From Gammaproteobacteria bacterium (lineage in GTDB: Bacteria; Pseudomonadota; Gammaproteobacteria; Pseudomonadales; Azotimanducaceae): 64,000 nucleotides of DNA. The number at the start of each line of letters is the position of its first letter. Within the stretch, counting starts at the first letter, position 1. The notes below the pieces were generated by a model, which saw only the letters and a list, made by a program, of their open reading frames with translations, searched no databases and was not told the DNA's origin. Shown here piece by piece: positions 46,950 through 57,900 of this stretch. The DNA lies in the NCBI GenBank assembly GCA_026707045.1, contig JAPOXO010000087.1, positions 1 through 64,000 on the forward strand, read 5' to 3'. Made by a program: the position numbers and the translations under genes.

Positions 46950-48176
46950 ATGTCTGATTGGGACCTCATATTCACCGACGCAAACATTGCGACGATGTGT
47001 TCGAACGGTGAAGCCTATGGCGTCATCAAAAATGCGGCTTTAGCTGTCCACGGAGGTCGAATTGCTTGGCTTGGGCCACAATCTGAAGTTCCCAACCTCC
47101 GAGCGAAGGAATCCCAGAGTCTTGATAGTCAATGGTTAACTCCAGCGTTGATTGATTGTCATACCCATCTGGTGTTTGGAGGTGATCGGGCTGCAGAATT
47201 TGAGCAAAGACTAAACGGTGTGAGCTATGAGGAAATAGCTAGAGCGGGAGGAGGAATAAGAACAACTGTTCAGGCGACTAGGAATGCAACTGAGGGATTA
47301 TTGATAGACAGTGCTCGTGTCCGAGCCAATTCGCTCGTGGGCGAGGGCGTTGCAACAATAGAGGTCAAGTCTGGCTATGGCCTCGACCTCGATACAGAAC
47401 TAAGAATGCTTTCTGCGGCTCGCGAACTCAATAATAGTCACAACGCCTCGATCACAACGACATTCCTTGGCGCACACTCTGTTCCATCCGAGTATCAAGG
47501 TCGAACCAACGAGTACATTGACTTCGTAATTTCCGATGTACTGCCAGTAGTTCACGAAAGAAATCTCGCCGACGCCGTCGACGCATACTGCGAGAGTATT
47601 GCTTTTTCCGCTGAACAAATAGGTCGTTTGTTTGAAGAAGCCACGAAATTAGGTATTCCGGTTAAGTTGCATGCTGACCAACTTAGTGATGGTGGGGGAG
47701 CTGAACTAGCAGCTTCATTCAATGCACTTTCGGCAGACCACCTTGAATACTCTTCGTCGCAGGGAGTGCGAGCTCTTGCGGACGCAGGAAGCGTGGCGGT
47801 ATTGTTGCCAGGAGCATTTTTAACGCTCGGTGAGACTCAACTCCCTCCCGTCGATTTATTGCGGGAATGTGACGTACCAATCGCCATTGCAACCGACTGC
47901 AATCCCGGTACGTCGCCTCTGTGCTCACTGAGATTGGCAATGAACCTGGGAACAAGCCTGTTTCACTTGACTCCAGAGGAGTGTCTTGCTGGGGTTACTC
48001 GCAACGCTGCAAAGGCACTAGGTCTGGCACATGACCGCGGAACACTCGAAGTCGGGAAACGAGCGGATATTTGCGCATGGAATATAAGACATCCTAGAGA
48101 ATTGACCTACTGGGCAGGTCTCAATCAGTTGTCCAAGCTATATGTTGGGGGAACACACGTAGAAATTGCAGGATGA
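46950..48176 (+). CDS. hutI: imidazolonepropionase
   Basis: 408 residues. Hydrolyses imidazolonepropionate to N-formimino-glutamate. Metal motifs DCHTHLVFGGDR, KLHADQLSDGGG and ATDCNPGTSP are intact. It is divergent from the other hut genes, so both units probably share regulation in the 78-base gap. Confidence 0.97.
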   Translation: MSDWDLIFTDANIATMCSNGEAYGVIKNAALAVHGGRIAWLGPQSEVPNLRAKESQSLDSQWLTPALIDCHTHLVFGGDRAAEFEQRLNGVSYEEIARAGGGIRTTVQATRNATEGLLIDSARVRANSLVGEGVATIEVKSGYGLDLDTELRMLSAARELNNSHNASITTTFLGAHSVPSEYQGRTNEYIDFVISDVLPVVHERNLADAVDAYCESIAFSAEQIGRLFEEATKLGIPVKLHADQLSDGGGAELAASFNALSADHLEYSSSQGVRALADAGSVAVLLPGAFLTLGETQLPPVDLLRECDVPIAIATDCNPGTSPLCSLRLAMNLGTSLFHLTPEECLAGVTRNAAKALGLAHDRGTLEVGKRADICAWNIRHPRELTYWAGLNQLSKLYVGGTHVEIAG

Positions 48177-48748
48177 GTGTCAAATTGAGGGCAAATAACT
48201 GGTTTTTTGTATACTATGTCTAGTTATATGGTAGACAGATAAAGTTGGTTCAACTCACTTTTTGCGGACTTGTACGATTCCGTCAGCTACTCTGCTTGAA
48301 ATTGGTTTGGTACATTTACGTGACTTCTCGTCGGACCGACTGAAAATTTCACCCTTAGTGCCTAAACAGTAGAAAACGGTTCGATTGAACTTTTCGAAAG
48401 AGAGCAAATCCCTCGCAGATTGAAAATCCCGCTGAACTGGACCAGGCCATCAAATTGGGAGTGCAAATACTGGATCCCCATTGGAATCGAAAAGACTGTG
48501 AAGATGGATAGGCTTTTCGATCACTCAGAAACATACACAAACTTAGTAGCCATTCTTGAAGCCTGGATGCGTTGAGTGGCCCATCTCATTTCATGGTTCA
48601 CACTCTTCAAAAATTTTCAATTCGACCTTTCTTGGATGCCACTAGTGGTGCTGGTGTCACTTCGAGGAAACGTCGATCGAAGTAGGTGTACTGGTATAGC
48701 CGCCACGGATTACTGTATTCAATGCTCTAGGAATTAAACACAATACCT
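48177..48748. other. 572-base gap between hutI and priA
   Basis: No convincing gene. A minus-strand 61-codon frame (48355-48540) and a 23-codon plus-strand frame (MDRLFDHSETYTNL...) near 48500 look random. AT-rich just after hutI. No GC-rich stem with a T-run was found. Confidence 0.45.
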
Positions 48749-50899
48749 GTGAATCAGATTGTTCAAGTAGCTGTTCCCCGCCCGGTATGGCAGGTGTATG
48801 ACTACCAGATTCCTAAATCAGACGGGAAACCTGTTGTCGGGGGTAGAGTACGCGTTCCGTTTGGCCACTCTGTTGCTATCGGCGTTGTCACCAGTCTGCA
48901 GTCGAAATCGGAGTTTGCATCCAAACTCAAAACGGTTGACCGAGTGCTTGACCAGAGAGAACTTCTAAGCCCTGACCTAGTTCGCTTGGCATTTTGGATG
49001 GCCAACTATTACCACTATCCAATTGGTCTAGTGATCGACACGATGCTGCCAACGGAGGCTTTGCGTGGGCGAAAGACAAATTTAGTGCCACAAAAGCGCT
49101 ACTCAACCGAACCGCATGAAGAACCACCAGTGTTCAAGAACGCCAACAGACAGGCTGAATTGTGGAATCTTCTGGAGTCCAACAAAACTCTTACTGACTC
49201 AGAGTTGCGAGAGCTACGCGTTGAAAAGACTGTGCTGTCAGCACTACTAAGAAAAAAATTGGTGCGATGGGAGTACGTAGAGAAAAATTACGAATATAAG
49301 CCAGCAGAATTCAATCTGTCCGACGAGCAAAGGCATGCCGTCGATTCAATTACGGGTCGGCTCGATTCATTCGGAGTTCACGTCCTCGACGGAGTCACGG
49401 GTAGCGGTAAGACTGAAGTTTATATACAGGCAATCAGGCAAGTTCTGGAGCAGGGAAAGCAGGTATTAGTGCTTGTACCAGAAATTTCATTGACCCCTCA
49501 GACTTCGGAAACGTTTCGGTCAAGGTTCGGAAACGTTGCGGTCCTACATTCAATGAAAACCAATGTTCAGCGGTTCGATGTTTGGTGTCGTATCGGATCC
49601 GGGGAACATCGGATAGTAATTGGGACTCGATCTGCGATTTTTGCTCCTTTTAAGGACTTGGGTTTGATCGTAGTAGATGAAGAACACGATACATCGTACA
49701 AACAAGACGACTCGCTACGCTATTCCGCACGCGACATGGCAGTTGTTAGGGCGAACCTCTTGCAAATTCCTTGCGTATTGGGTAGTGCGACTCCTTCACT
49801 GGAAACGCTTCACAACGTCGATCGAAAGCAATATTCGTTATGTAAGCTTTCACATCGTCCCGGAACGGCTGAAATGCCCAGGTTCAATGTCCTTGACATT
49901 CGAGGCCATACTTTGGAAGCCGGATTGAGTCCCATACTAATAGCGAAAATCAAAGAACATCTAGATGCACACGCGCAGGTACTCATTCTGATTAACAGAA
50001 GAGGCTACGCTAGAACACTTTTCTGTCCGGATTGCGGTTGGAAAGCGAGGTGCAGCGACTGTGAAGTAAATTTGACCCTACATGAATTTCCTCGATCCGA
50101 ATTGAGGTGTCACCACTGCGAACGTCGCTATCGTGTGGAAGAGTCCTGCCCTAATTGCGATTCTGCGAGAGTAAGGTCATTCGGGGCAGCCACACAGCGA
50201 ATTGAGGAAAGCATCGGTTCAATTTTTAAGGAAGTTCCTATTTATCGAGTAGATAGCGACTCGACGAGAACAAGCAACAAATTGGAACGGCTGTTTAAGG
50301 CACTTCGAACACAAACCCGTTGTATCTTGGTGGGCACCCAAATGTTAGCGAAAGGACATCACTTGCCCAATGTTACGTTAGTGGCCGTAGTTGACGCCGA
50401 TGCGGGGTTCTTGAGCTCCGATTTTCGTGCTCCGGAGCGGGTAGCCCAACTGATCGTTCAAGTGGCAGGGAGGGCAGGAAGAGCAGAACGTACAGGAGAG
50501 GTATGGATTCAAAGTTTCGATCCCTTCAATCCGTTGCTACAAGCCCTAATAAGAAATGGCTACGATGGTTTTGTGGAGAGCGAGCAAGTTGAGCGCAGAA
50601 TGGCATCGATGCCACCTTCAACTCACTTGGCTTTGTTGCGAGCCGAAGGATCCAATGCTGAAATTCAGGAGAAGTTCTTGCGGGACCTTTTAGGAGAAAT
50701 CTCGAGTCCTCATATCGAAATCTTTGGCCCAGTTCCTGCTCCAATCGAAAGAGTTGCGAAGCGTTGGAGATATCAGGCTGCGGTTATCTCGAACTCGCGA
50801 ACGGCTTTACACACAGCGCTACGTACCGTAGAAAAAACCTCTCCTCCTCAGGGGCAAATTCGTTGGTCAATCGATGTGGATCCGTCAGGTATCTCCTAG
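48749..50899 (+). CDS. priA: primosomal replication restart helicase PriA
   Basis: 716 residues. N-terminal 3'-DNA-binding domain (~1-105), then SF2 helicase: Walker A GVTGSGKTEVY, DEEH in VVDEEHDTSYKQDD, and GRAGRAE. The zinc-binding cysteines lie in CPDCGWKARCSDC and CHHCERRY with SCPNCDS. GTG 48749 is the start. Convergent with the enolase-superfamily gene, seven bases away. Confidence 0.97.
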   Translation: MNQIVQVAVPRPVWQVYDYQIPKSDGKPVVGGRVRVPFGHSVAIGVVTSLQSKSEFASKLKTVDRVLDQRELLSPDLVRLAFWMANYYHYPIGLVIDTMLPTEALRGRKTNLVPQKRYSTEPHEEPPVFKNANRQAELWNLLESNKTLTDSELRELRVEKTVLSALLRKKLVRWEYVEKNYEYKPAEFNLSDEQRHAVDSITGRLDSFGVHVLDGVTGSGKTEVYIQAIRQVLEQGKQVLVLVPEISLTPQTSETFRSRFGNVAVLHSMKTNVQRFDVWCRIGSGEHRIVIGTRSAIFAPFKDLGLIVVDEEHDTSYKQDDSLRYSARDMAVVRANLLQIPCVLGSATPSLETLHNVDRKQYSLCKLSHRPGTAEMPRFNVLDIRGHTLEAGLSPILIAKIKEHLDAHAQVLILINRRGYARTLFCPDCGWKARCSDCEVNLTLHEFPRSELRCHHCERRYRVEESCPNCDSARVRSFGAATQRIEESIGSIFKEVPIYRVDSDSTRTSNKLERLFKALRTQTRCILVGTQMLAKGHHLPNVTLVAVVDADAGFLSSDFRAPERVAQLIVQVAGRAGRAERTGEVWIQSFDPFNPLLQALIRNGYDGFVESEQVERRMASMPPSTHLALLRAEGSNAEIQEKFLRDLLGEISSPHIEIFGPVPAPIERVAKRWRYQAAVISNSRTALHTALRTVEKTSPPQGQIRWSIDVDPSGIS

Positions 50900-50906
50900 T
50901 CCAGGC

Positions 50907-52118
50907 TCAGTTCTTGGATCGGACCGACCAGTATCCGGGCAGCCTGCCGGGCTCCCAAACATGCTGACGGGCTACCTCCTCATTGAGATCCGCACCCCAA
51001 CCTGGTCGATTGGGAATCACGACATTGCCACAGTCGAATTCCAACGGATGAGTTACAAGATCATCCTTCCAGGCGACGTCGTCAATGTCGATCTCACATA
51101 TCCGAATATTGGGAGAAATATTGCATAAGTGCAGTGAGTGCAACGTGGACAGGTGGCTGTAGTAGTTGTGCGGAGCACAATTTATCTCAAAAGTCTCAGC
51201 CATTTCTACAACTCTACGAGAGTTGGAGAATCCATTCCACGGCACATCAACCATACACACATCCATGGAGCGTGCTTCGAAGTATCGTCGGTAATCCCGT
51301 GAAGTAAATAGGTTCTCTCCAGAACACACAGGAACAGTGACTGCATCTCTAATTTCACGGAGCGCATCGGGCTCGTACATGTCTATTTCAACCCACATCA
51401 TGCGCAAGTCTTCTAATGTGCGACATATTCGAGTGGCCGCTTCAGCGCGAAAATTGAAATTTAAATCCAAGGCAATGTCGACGTACGGACCAACTGCGTC
51501 ACGAAAAGTACCGATCAACGTCCGAATGTGGTCGAGCAATTCATTCGATACGTTACCGTCGGTGGTACCTTCTCCGCCACCAAATCCACCCCGATAGGTA
51601 GACGCTGTTTCGCCTGGAAAGATTATGTTGGTTTTTAGCGCAGTAAAACCGCGTGAAACGACCTCCTTACCCAGATTCGATATATCGTCCCAAGTCCTAA
51701 TCGGTGGTGTCCCGAGGATTTCGTGGTTGCCAGCGCGTGAGCTACCGCAGTGCGACCAATAGACTCTTTGTCGCGCACGCAGGGGACCACCTAACAGTTC
51801 GTATACAGGGACGTTCAAAGTTTTGGCTTTGATGTCCCACAAAGCCAGTTCAATGCCAGCTATCGCTTTTGCCGCGATTCCTCCAGGACTCTGCCTTGCC
51901 ATTCGATACATGTCCCAGTATCTAGCTTCGACGGCGCGGGGATCTTGGTTTTTGAGAATCGCTTCGAATTCTTTAGCCGTGCCAACGATGCTGTAAGGCA
52001 TTCGGCCATCTGAGCACTCTCCATAGCCACTCATACCCTCGTCGGTCCTGACTGCAACGAACTGCCACGGACGCCAACCCGCATCAACAACAAAAGTGTC
52101 GATTGCCGTAATCTTCAT
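50907..52118 (-). CDS. enolase-superfamily (mandelate racemase/muconate lactonising) dehydratase
   Basis: 403 residues. Likely a sugar-acid dehydratase or racemase; substrate unknown. Capping domain at the N-terminus, then a barrel with metal ligands Asp in ALDLNFNF, Glu in WVEIDMYEPD and Glu in CSGENLF. Asp in VDVPWNG and His in APHNYYSH could form a catalytic dyad. The second-strand motif is KTN rather than KxK, which points to the mandelate-racemase type. Stands alone, so no pathway clue. Confidence 0.88.
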   Translation of the reverse strand: MKITAIDTFVVDAGWRPWQFVAVRTDEGMSGYGECSDGRMPYSIVGTAKEFEAILKNQDPRAVEARYWDMYRMARQSPGGIAAKAIAGIELALWDIKAKTLNVPVYELLGGPLRARQRVYWSHCGSSRAGNHEILGTPPIRTWDDISNLGKEVVSRGFTALKTNIIFPGETASTYRGGFGGGEGTTDGNVSNELLDHIRTLIGTFRDAVGPYVDIALDLNFNFRAEAATRICRTLEDLRMMWVEIDMYEPDALREIRDAVTVPVCSGENLFTSRDYRRYFEARSMDVCMVDVPWNGFSNSRRVVEMAETFEINCAPHNYYSHLSTLHSLHLCNISPNIRICEIDIDDVAWKDDLVTHPLEFDCGNVVIPNRPGWGADLNEEVARQHVWEPGRLPGYWSVRSKN

Positions 52119-52301
52119 GCTCGTTCCTTGAATTGCTTTCTTAGTTTGAATTTCAGGATTCGCACCACCACAACCACAAAATGTCCGGACATTGACGTAG
52201 ATTTGTAACTAAGTGTTTGAAATCAATGCTACAGGATAGGGTGGTTAAGTTGGCTTACCAGGACCATTGCTCGCCTGCAGTCCTGGACTTCTGCTCTTAA
52301 A

Positions 52302-53363
52302 TTACAGTCTCGCGATAGCAGACATACTGCGGAACAGGTACGAATCGGTTGGAGGTGAAGTGGAACAGGAGTCGTAGCTGAAAGAGTTAGAGATTTGAAG
52401 ATTTGGTGTAAACAGCAAAGCCAACCTTCCTCTCATCGAGTGTTCAACGGATCGAACGACGTTTCGTCCAAGTTCTTCGTTTTCTTCAAACTGATAATCG
52501 AGTTGAAATCCTGAAATTCTGACGAAGTTGTAAACCTTTACGGGTGCCTTGAGTTCATACTTTAGCCAATTCAAACGGTTTGTCTGAAGGTCGATATTGA
52601 ATACGACATGGCCATCTTCTACTGTCCAAAGTTGGTCTTGTTCACTTAAGTTGGCAAAAAGCAACGCCGAAGGAAGGGCTTCATACGTTACGGTTTCTGC
52701 TGTGCGATCTAAGAGTAACGTTGAGCTCAAGTTCACTGGTACGAGCTTTATCACAGCATTGACTTCGCTTAACGGATAGGGGTAGTCCGAAGCGTCGGCA
52801 CTAAGCGCGCTTTTCTTTGTTTCTTGACCTTTCTTGTCAGACAAATCAGTCTCTTCTATTAGGTGTGTGTACGGGGCATCTGGAGTGGGAGGAAAGTACC
52901 GCGTAGTTTGGTTCATGTTCCACTTCCTGAAGAAAGCCCCGACTTTCGCCGTAGTCTCCTTACTGACCACGCATGTTGTCTGGACTTCAATTCCGCTCTT
53001 GCTTAGAGCGTCGGTCAAAATAGTCTTCTCTTCTTCGCCGAGGTGGGATAGATCAAACTCGCTCCGATAGATGTCTTTGAGTATCTTCCTTTGACTTTCG
53101 TCTGCTAAGTGAAAGGAATCGGGATTGAGGAAACTGAATTTCTGTTCTCTTTGGTGCGTTGACATGTAGTTGGGTGACTCCGAAAACGATGCTGACGATT
53201 TCTCTTCGGAATCCACGTTGGCGCTCACAGTGGATTTCTCGCTGTCGTTCAAGGCATCTGTATTTTCACTTTGGGTTGAATAGTCCGACATGTTGACACA
53301 ACCTGTAAGACAAAGAGTCAGAACAGTACCAACAACCGCCGACAACATGCCACTATTTCTCAT
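52302..53363 (-). CDS. lipoprotein of unknown function
   Basis: About 353 residues from ATG 53363, with GGAG eight bases upstream. The signal MRNSGMLSAVVG... ends in a lipobox LTGC with the lipid Cys at ~22. A Ser/Glu-rich linker follows, then a beta-rich body. No family recognised. The protein should sit in the envelope. A longer frame to 53378 is possible. Confidence 0.7.
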   Translation of the reverse strand: MRNSGMLSAVVGTVLTLCLTGCVNMSDYSTQSENTDALNDSEKSTVSANVDSEEKSSASFSESPNYMSTHQREQKFSFLNPDSFHLADESQRKILKDIYRSEFDLSHLGEEEKTILTDALSKSGIEVQTTCVVSKETTAKVGAFFRKWNMNQTTRYFPPTPDAPYTHLIEETDLSDKKGQETKKSALSADASDYPYPLSEVNAVIKLVPVNLSSTLLLDRTAETVTYEALPSALLFANLSEQDQLWTVEDGHVVFNIDLQTNRLNWLKYELKAPVKVYNFVRISGFQLDYQFEENEELGRNVVRSVEHSMRGRLALLFTPNLQISNSFSYDSCSTSPPTDSYLFRSMSAIARL

Positions 53364-53448
53364 TGGGTAGACTCCCATTCAATATCACTGAGTCGCCGAG
53401 GGCAAAAGATTTGGCCACTCTCTCTTGATTCGCCATTGCATTCCTCCA

Positions 53449-54942
53449 CTAACCCACTAGCGTCGTCGAACCCATCAGATAGCGGTCGATTTCACGCGCG
53501 GCTTCGCGTCCTTCGTTGATTGCGTTTACTACAAGCGACTGACCACGTCGGCAATCCCCAGCTGCGAAAATCTTTTCGTGGCTTGTACGGTACTTTCCCT
53601 TCTCGGCAAGGTAATTGGTGCGCTCATCCAATCTCAATCTCTGTGATTCAACAACATAGTGCTCAGGACCTCGAAATCCCAATGCAAGCAAGACCAAGTC
53701 GGTATTCCACTCGCGTTCTGTTCCGGATATTTCCGTTATCCGGCCGTCTTTCAGCGCGATGTCAATGGTTTTTACAGCCCGAACGTTTCCATTTCCGTCA
53801 TCGAGGAATGCCTGAGTACTGATTCCAAACACTCGAGGGTCATCCCCGAACATGGCGCTTGCCTCTTCATGTCCATAGTCGACTCTGAAGATCAGTGGGT
53901 ACTCAGGCCAGGGATTAGAAACCCTTCTTTCGGTTGGATGCGCCGGAAACAGTTCAAAGTTCAACAACGAGCGGCATTGATGTCTCAACGCCGTTGCTAT
54001 ACAGTCGGTTCCCGTATCGCCTCCACCTATCACCAACACATCCCTTTCGCAGGCATCAATGTAGTTTCCATCGGTTAGATCGGAATCGAGCAGACTCTTT
54101 GTGTTCGCCGTCAGAAATTCCATCGCATAGTGAATTCCTTTTAGCTCTCGCCCATCTATCCGAAGATCATGCGGAACGGTTGCCCCTGTCGCTAAGAGCA
54201 CGGCATCATGTTGAGAAAGCAGTTCTTCCATCGTTAAAGAGTTGGAAGTCAAACCGGCGACATCGGAATTCGTTCGAAACTCAATCCCTTCTTGTCTGAG
54301 AAGGTTGATGCGACGATCAACAACTTTGGTCTTGTCGAGTTTCATGTTTGGAATGCCATACATGAGCAGCCCGCCAATTCGGTCGGCACGTTCGAACACG
54401 CATATTGAATGACCTACTCGATTCAGTTGGTCAGCAGCTGAAAGTCCTGCGGGACCTGAACCCACAATTGCAACTCGTAGACCCGTACGCTTTGATGGCG
54501 GCACTGGCTTGATCCATCCCTTGTTGAATCCGTAGTCCACGATAGCCATCTCGATGTTCTTAATCGTTACAGGTGGACTAGTTATTCCGAGTACACAGCT
54601 ACCTTCACAGGGAGCGGGGCAGACTCGGCCAGTAAACTCGGGAAAATTATTGGTTGAATGAAGGCTGACAAGGGCATCCCGCCAGTGGCCTCGATAGACC
54701 AAGTCGTTCCACTCTGGGATTTGATTGTGTATTGGACATCCGCCCCGGCTCGTTCGGTGACTGAGTGGAGCGTGCGACTGACAGAATGGAACGCCACAAT
54801 CCATGCATCGCGAACTCTGTACACGAAGCTGCTCTACGTTATGCCCACAGTAGATTTCCTCAAAGTCTGCTAATCGACTGTGGTTCTCTCGGTACGTCGC
54901 GGCTTGCCGAGGGTGCTTTAGAAATCCTGTTACTTCGCCCAT
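53449..54942 (-). CDS. gltD: glutamate synthase small subunit
   Basis: 497 residues. Transfers electrons from NADPH through 4Fe-4S clusters to GltB. Fe-S cysteines in CMDCGVPFCQSH and GGCPIHNQIPEWND; FAD motif VAIVGSGPAGLSAADQL; NADPH motif VIGGGDTGTDC. Ends 500 bases from the lipoprotein gene; starts three bases after the gltB stop. Confidence 0.96.
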   Translation of the reverse strand: MGEVTGFLKHPRQAATYRENHSRLADFEEIYCGHNVEQLRVQSSRCMDCGVPFCQSHAPLSHRTSRGGCPIHNQIPEWNDLVYRGHWRDALVSLHSTNNFPEFTGRVCPAPCEGSCVLGITSPPVTIKNIEMAIVDYGFNKGWIKPVPPSKRTGLRVAIVGSGPAGLSAADQLNRVGHSICVFERADRIGGLLMYGIPNMKLDKTKVVDRRINLLRQEGIEFRTNSDVAGLTSNSLTMEELLSQHDAVLLATGATVPHDLRIDGRELKGIHYAMEFLTANTKSLLDSDLTDGNYIDACERDVLVIGGGDTGTDCIATALRHQCRSLLNFELFPAHPTERRVSNPWPEYPLIFRVDYGHEEASAMFGDDPRVFGISTQAFLDDGNGNVRAVKTIDIALKDGRITEISGTEREWNTDLVLLALGFRGPEHYVVESQRLRLDERTNYLAEKGKYRTSHEKIFAAGDCRRGQSLVVNAINEGREAAREIDRYLMGSTTLVG

Positions 54943-54945
54943 TTC

Positions 54946-57900
54946 CTATATTTCGGCTGAAGAAAGAATTAGCTCTTCTTCCTTTTCCGACTCTCGTTCA
55001 AGGATGCGTTTGTAGTCGGTAGGCATCACTTTGACAAAGTGCTTCTTGCTTGACGACCAAGTGGCAAGTAGTCGGCTTGCGACGGTAGAACGTGTATATT
55101 CCTCGTGGCGTTCGATAAGAGACTTGAGCTCCGAAATGTCTGCAGGGTCCGACAATGACTCCAGCTCGACAAGGTCCAAATTGCATTTGTGCTCAAGTTC
55201 AGAATTCGGGTCCCAAACATAGGCTATCCCGCCGCTCATTCCTGCAGCAAAGTTTGTTCCTGTTTCACCAAGTACAACCACGCGGCCTCCGGTCATGTAT
55301 TCGCATCCATGATCGCCAACACCTTCAATGACAGAAGAGGCACCACTGTTACGGACACAAAATCGTTCAGCTGCTCGGCCCCGGAAAAATGCTTCACCAC
55401 TGGTTGCACCGTACAGAACGACATTTCCAACGACGACTTGCTCTTCGGGTATGAACTTCGCCGATTGTGGCGGATAGACAACTATTCGACCTCCGGACAG
55501 TCCTTTCCCAACGTAATCATTTGCATCTCCTTCAACCTCAAGGGTAATTCCTTTGGCGAGCCAGGCACCAAAACTCTGTCCCGCACTTCCCTCAAATTTG
55601 AAGTGAATGGTGTCTTCGGGGAGCATGGATGGTCCTACTTGGCGAATGACCTGATGCGACAACATTCCTCCAATGACTCGATTGGAGTTTGAAATAGGAA
55701 GGTTTGCTCTAACTCTTTCTCCTTTCTCTAGCGCCGGACGAGCTAGTTCAATTAGCTTGTGATCTAGTGCAGTGTCTAGCCCGTGATCTTGACTGTGTCT
55801 GCGGAAAGCACCTAGAAACTGCCGCGGTTCAACTGGTGGAGTCAATATGAGTTTCAAACTTAGAGTGTGGGCTTTCCAGTGATGAGACTCTGGCCTTTCT
55901 CTCAAGACGTCAACTCTCCCAACTAGTTCATTGACAGAGCGAAATCCTAGATCTGCCAGAATCTCGCGTACATCGCGCGCCACCATGAAGAAATAGTTGA
56001 TGACATGGTCTGGTAGACCCGCAAAACGCTGCCGTAGTTCTGCATCTTGAGTGGCAATTCCTACTGGACAGGTGTTGAGGTGGCACTTTCGCATCATGAT
56101 GCAGCCCATGGCAATCAGGGGGGCAGTCGAAAATCCGTATTCCTCCGCGCCAAGACAAGTGGCAATGACAACGTCGCGCCCGGTCTTGAGTTGTCCATCC
56201 ACCTGTACGACCACACGCGAACGAAGATTGTTTGTCACAAGGGTCTGGTGAGCTTCTGCAAGACCAATTTCCCATGGAAGACCGGCGTGTTTGATGGATG
56301 TAAGCGGAGATGCGCCTGTTCCTCCCGTATCTCCTGCTATCACGAGATGATCCGATCGTGCTTTAGTCACACCGGCTGCCACGGCACCAACACCGATCTC
56401 AGACCCGAGCTTCACACTTATTCGGGCTGATGGGTTTGCATTTTTCAGATCGTGAATGAGTTGGGCAATATCTTCGATCGAGTAAATGTCGTGGTGGGGA
56501 GGCGGACTTATCAGTCCCACTCCGGGCGTTGAGTTTCGAATCTGGGCGATAAATTCATCTACCTTATCTCCAGGCAATTCACCACCTTCTCCCGGCTTTG
56601 CGCCCTGAACGATTTTGATCTGTAGTTCGTCAGCATTGGTTAGGTAGTTGATTGTTACTCCAAATCTACCACTCGCAACTTGCTTGATTGCGGACCTAGA
56701 GGAATCTCCATTCGGGCCAATCCTGTATCTTCGTGAATCTTCTCCGCCCTCGCCTGTATTGGACTTTCCACCGATGCGGTTCATGGCGATGGCTAGAGAT
56801 TCGTGCGCTTCGGCTGAAATTGATCCGAAACTCATAGCGCCAGTTGCAAATCGTTTGACTATCTCTTTTTCAGGTTCGACTTCGTCAAAACTTAGCGCAG
56901 GACCCTGAACACCCCGATTGAAATCGAGAAGCCCACGAAGGTTTGATTCTCGTGTATTTCTCTCATTTGAATGATTTGCAAATTGTCGGTACGAATCAAA
57001 ATCGTTTTGTCGAACAGCTTGTTGCAAGTCGGCAATGGATTCAGGATCCCACATATGCCGATCACCTCCGACTCGCCAATGGATATCTCCAGGATTAGGT
57101 AGCACGGGAGGCTGTGTAACCTGTCGTTTTGGGAAACCCAATGAGTGGCGTCGTTGCATCTCGATGGCCAGAACCTCAAAACCCACCCCTTCAACTCGAC
57201 TGGCTGTACCCGCGAAAGCAGTCTCGATTACTTCAGTTGCGATTCCGACTGCTTCAAAAATCTGAGCACCCTTATAGGATTGAAGAGTGGAGATGCCCAT
57301 TTTGGCCATCACCTTAAGAATTCCCTTTTCGACTCCTTTCTTGTACGCCTTAACAACATCAAGATCGTTTTCTATGTGAGTGGTGTCTTCGAGGTAGCCA
57401 TTGCGCCGTGCATCCCAGAGCGCTTCATAGGCAAGATATGGATTGATAGCGTCCGCACCATACCCTATTAGGAGACAGTGATGGTGAACCTCTCGGGCTT
57501 CTCCGGTCTCCACGACAATACCCAACTTAGTTCGATCATGGTTGTTGACGAGATGGTGATGAACCGTACCGACGGCCAAGAGCGCACTCACTGGAGTTCG
57601 TTCCGCACGGATGCTTCTATCTGTGAGCGCAATCATTCGAAAGCCCTGTGCTATGGCCTCGGATGCTTCGCGACACATTCGATCCAATTCTCTGGTCAGT
57701 CCTTCGCTACCGGAATCGGACTCGAAGGTCATATCGATTACGCGAGTTCGCCATCCTCGATGATTCATGGTCGCGATTGCGGAGTATTCTTCATTTGACA
57801 GGATCGGGTGAGGAATCCGGAGTCGATGCGCGTTCTCTTCAATTTCCTCAAGAATGTTGCGCTCGGGCCCCACATAACATTCCAACGCCATGACTACTTC

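Noticed and set aside
48355-48540. 61-residue minus-strand frame in the hutI-priA gap
   Set aside because: No ribosome site and random-looking composition.
55189-55692. 167-residue plus-strand frame inside gltB
   Set aside because: Antisense to conserved gltB coding sequence; no independent support.
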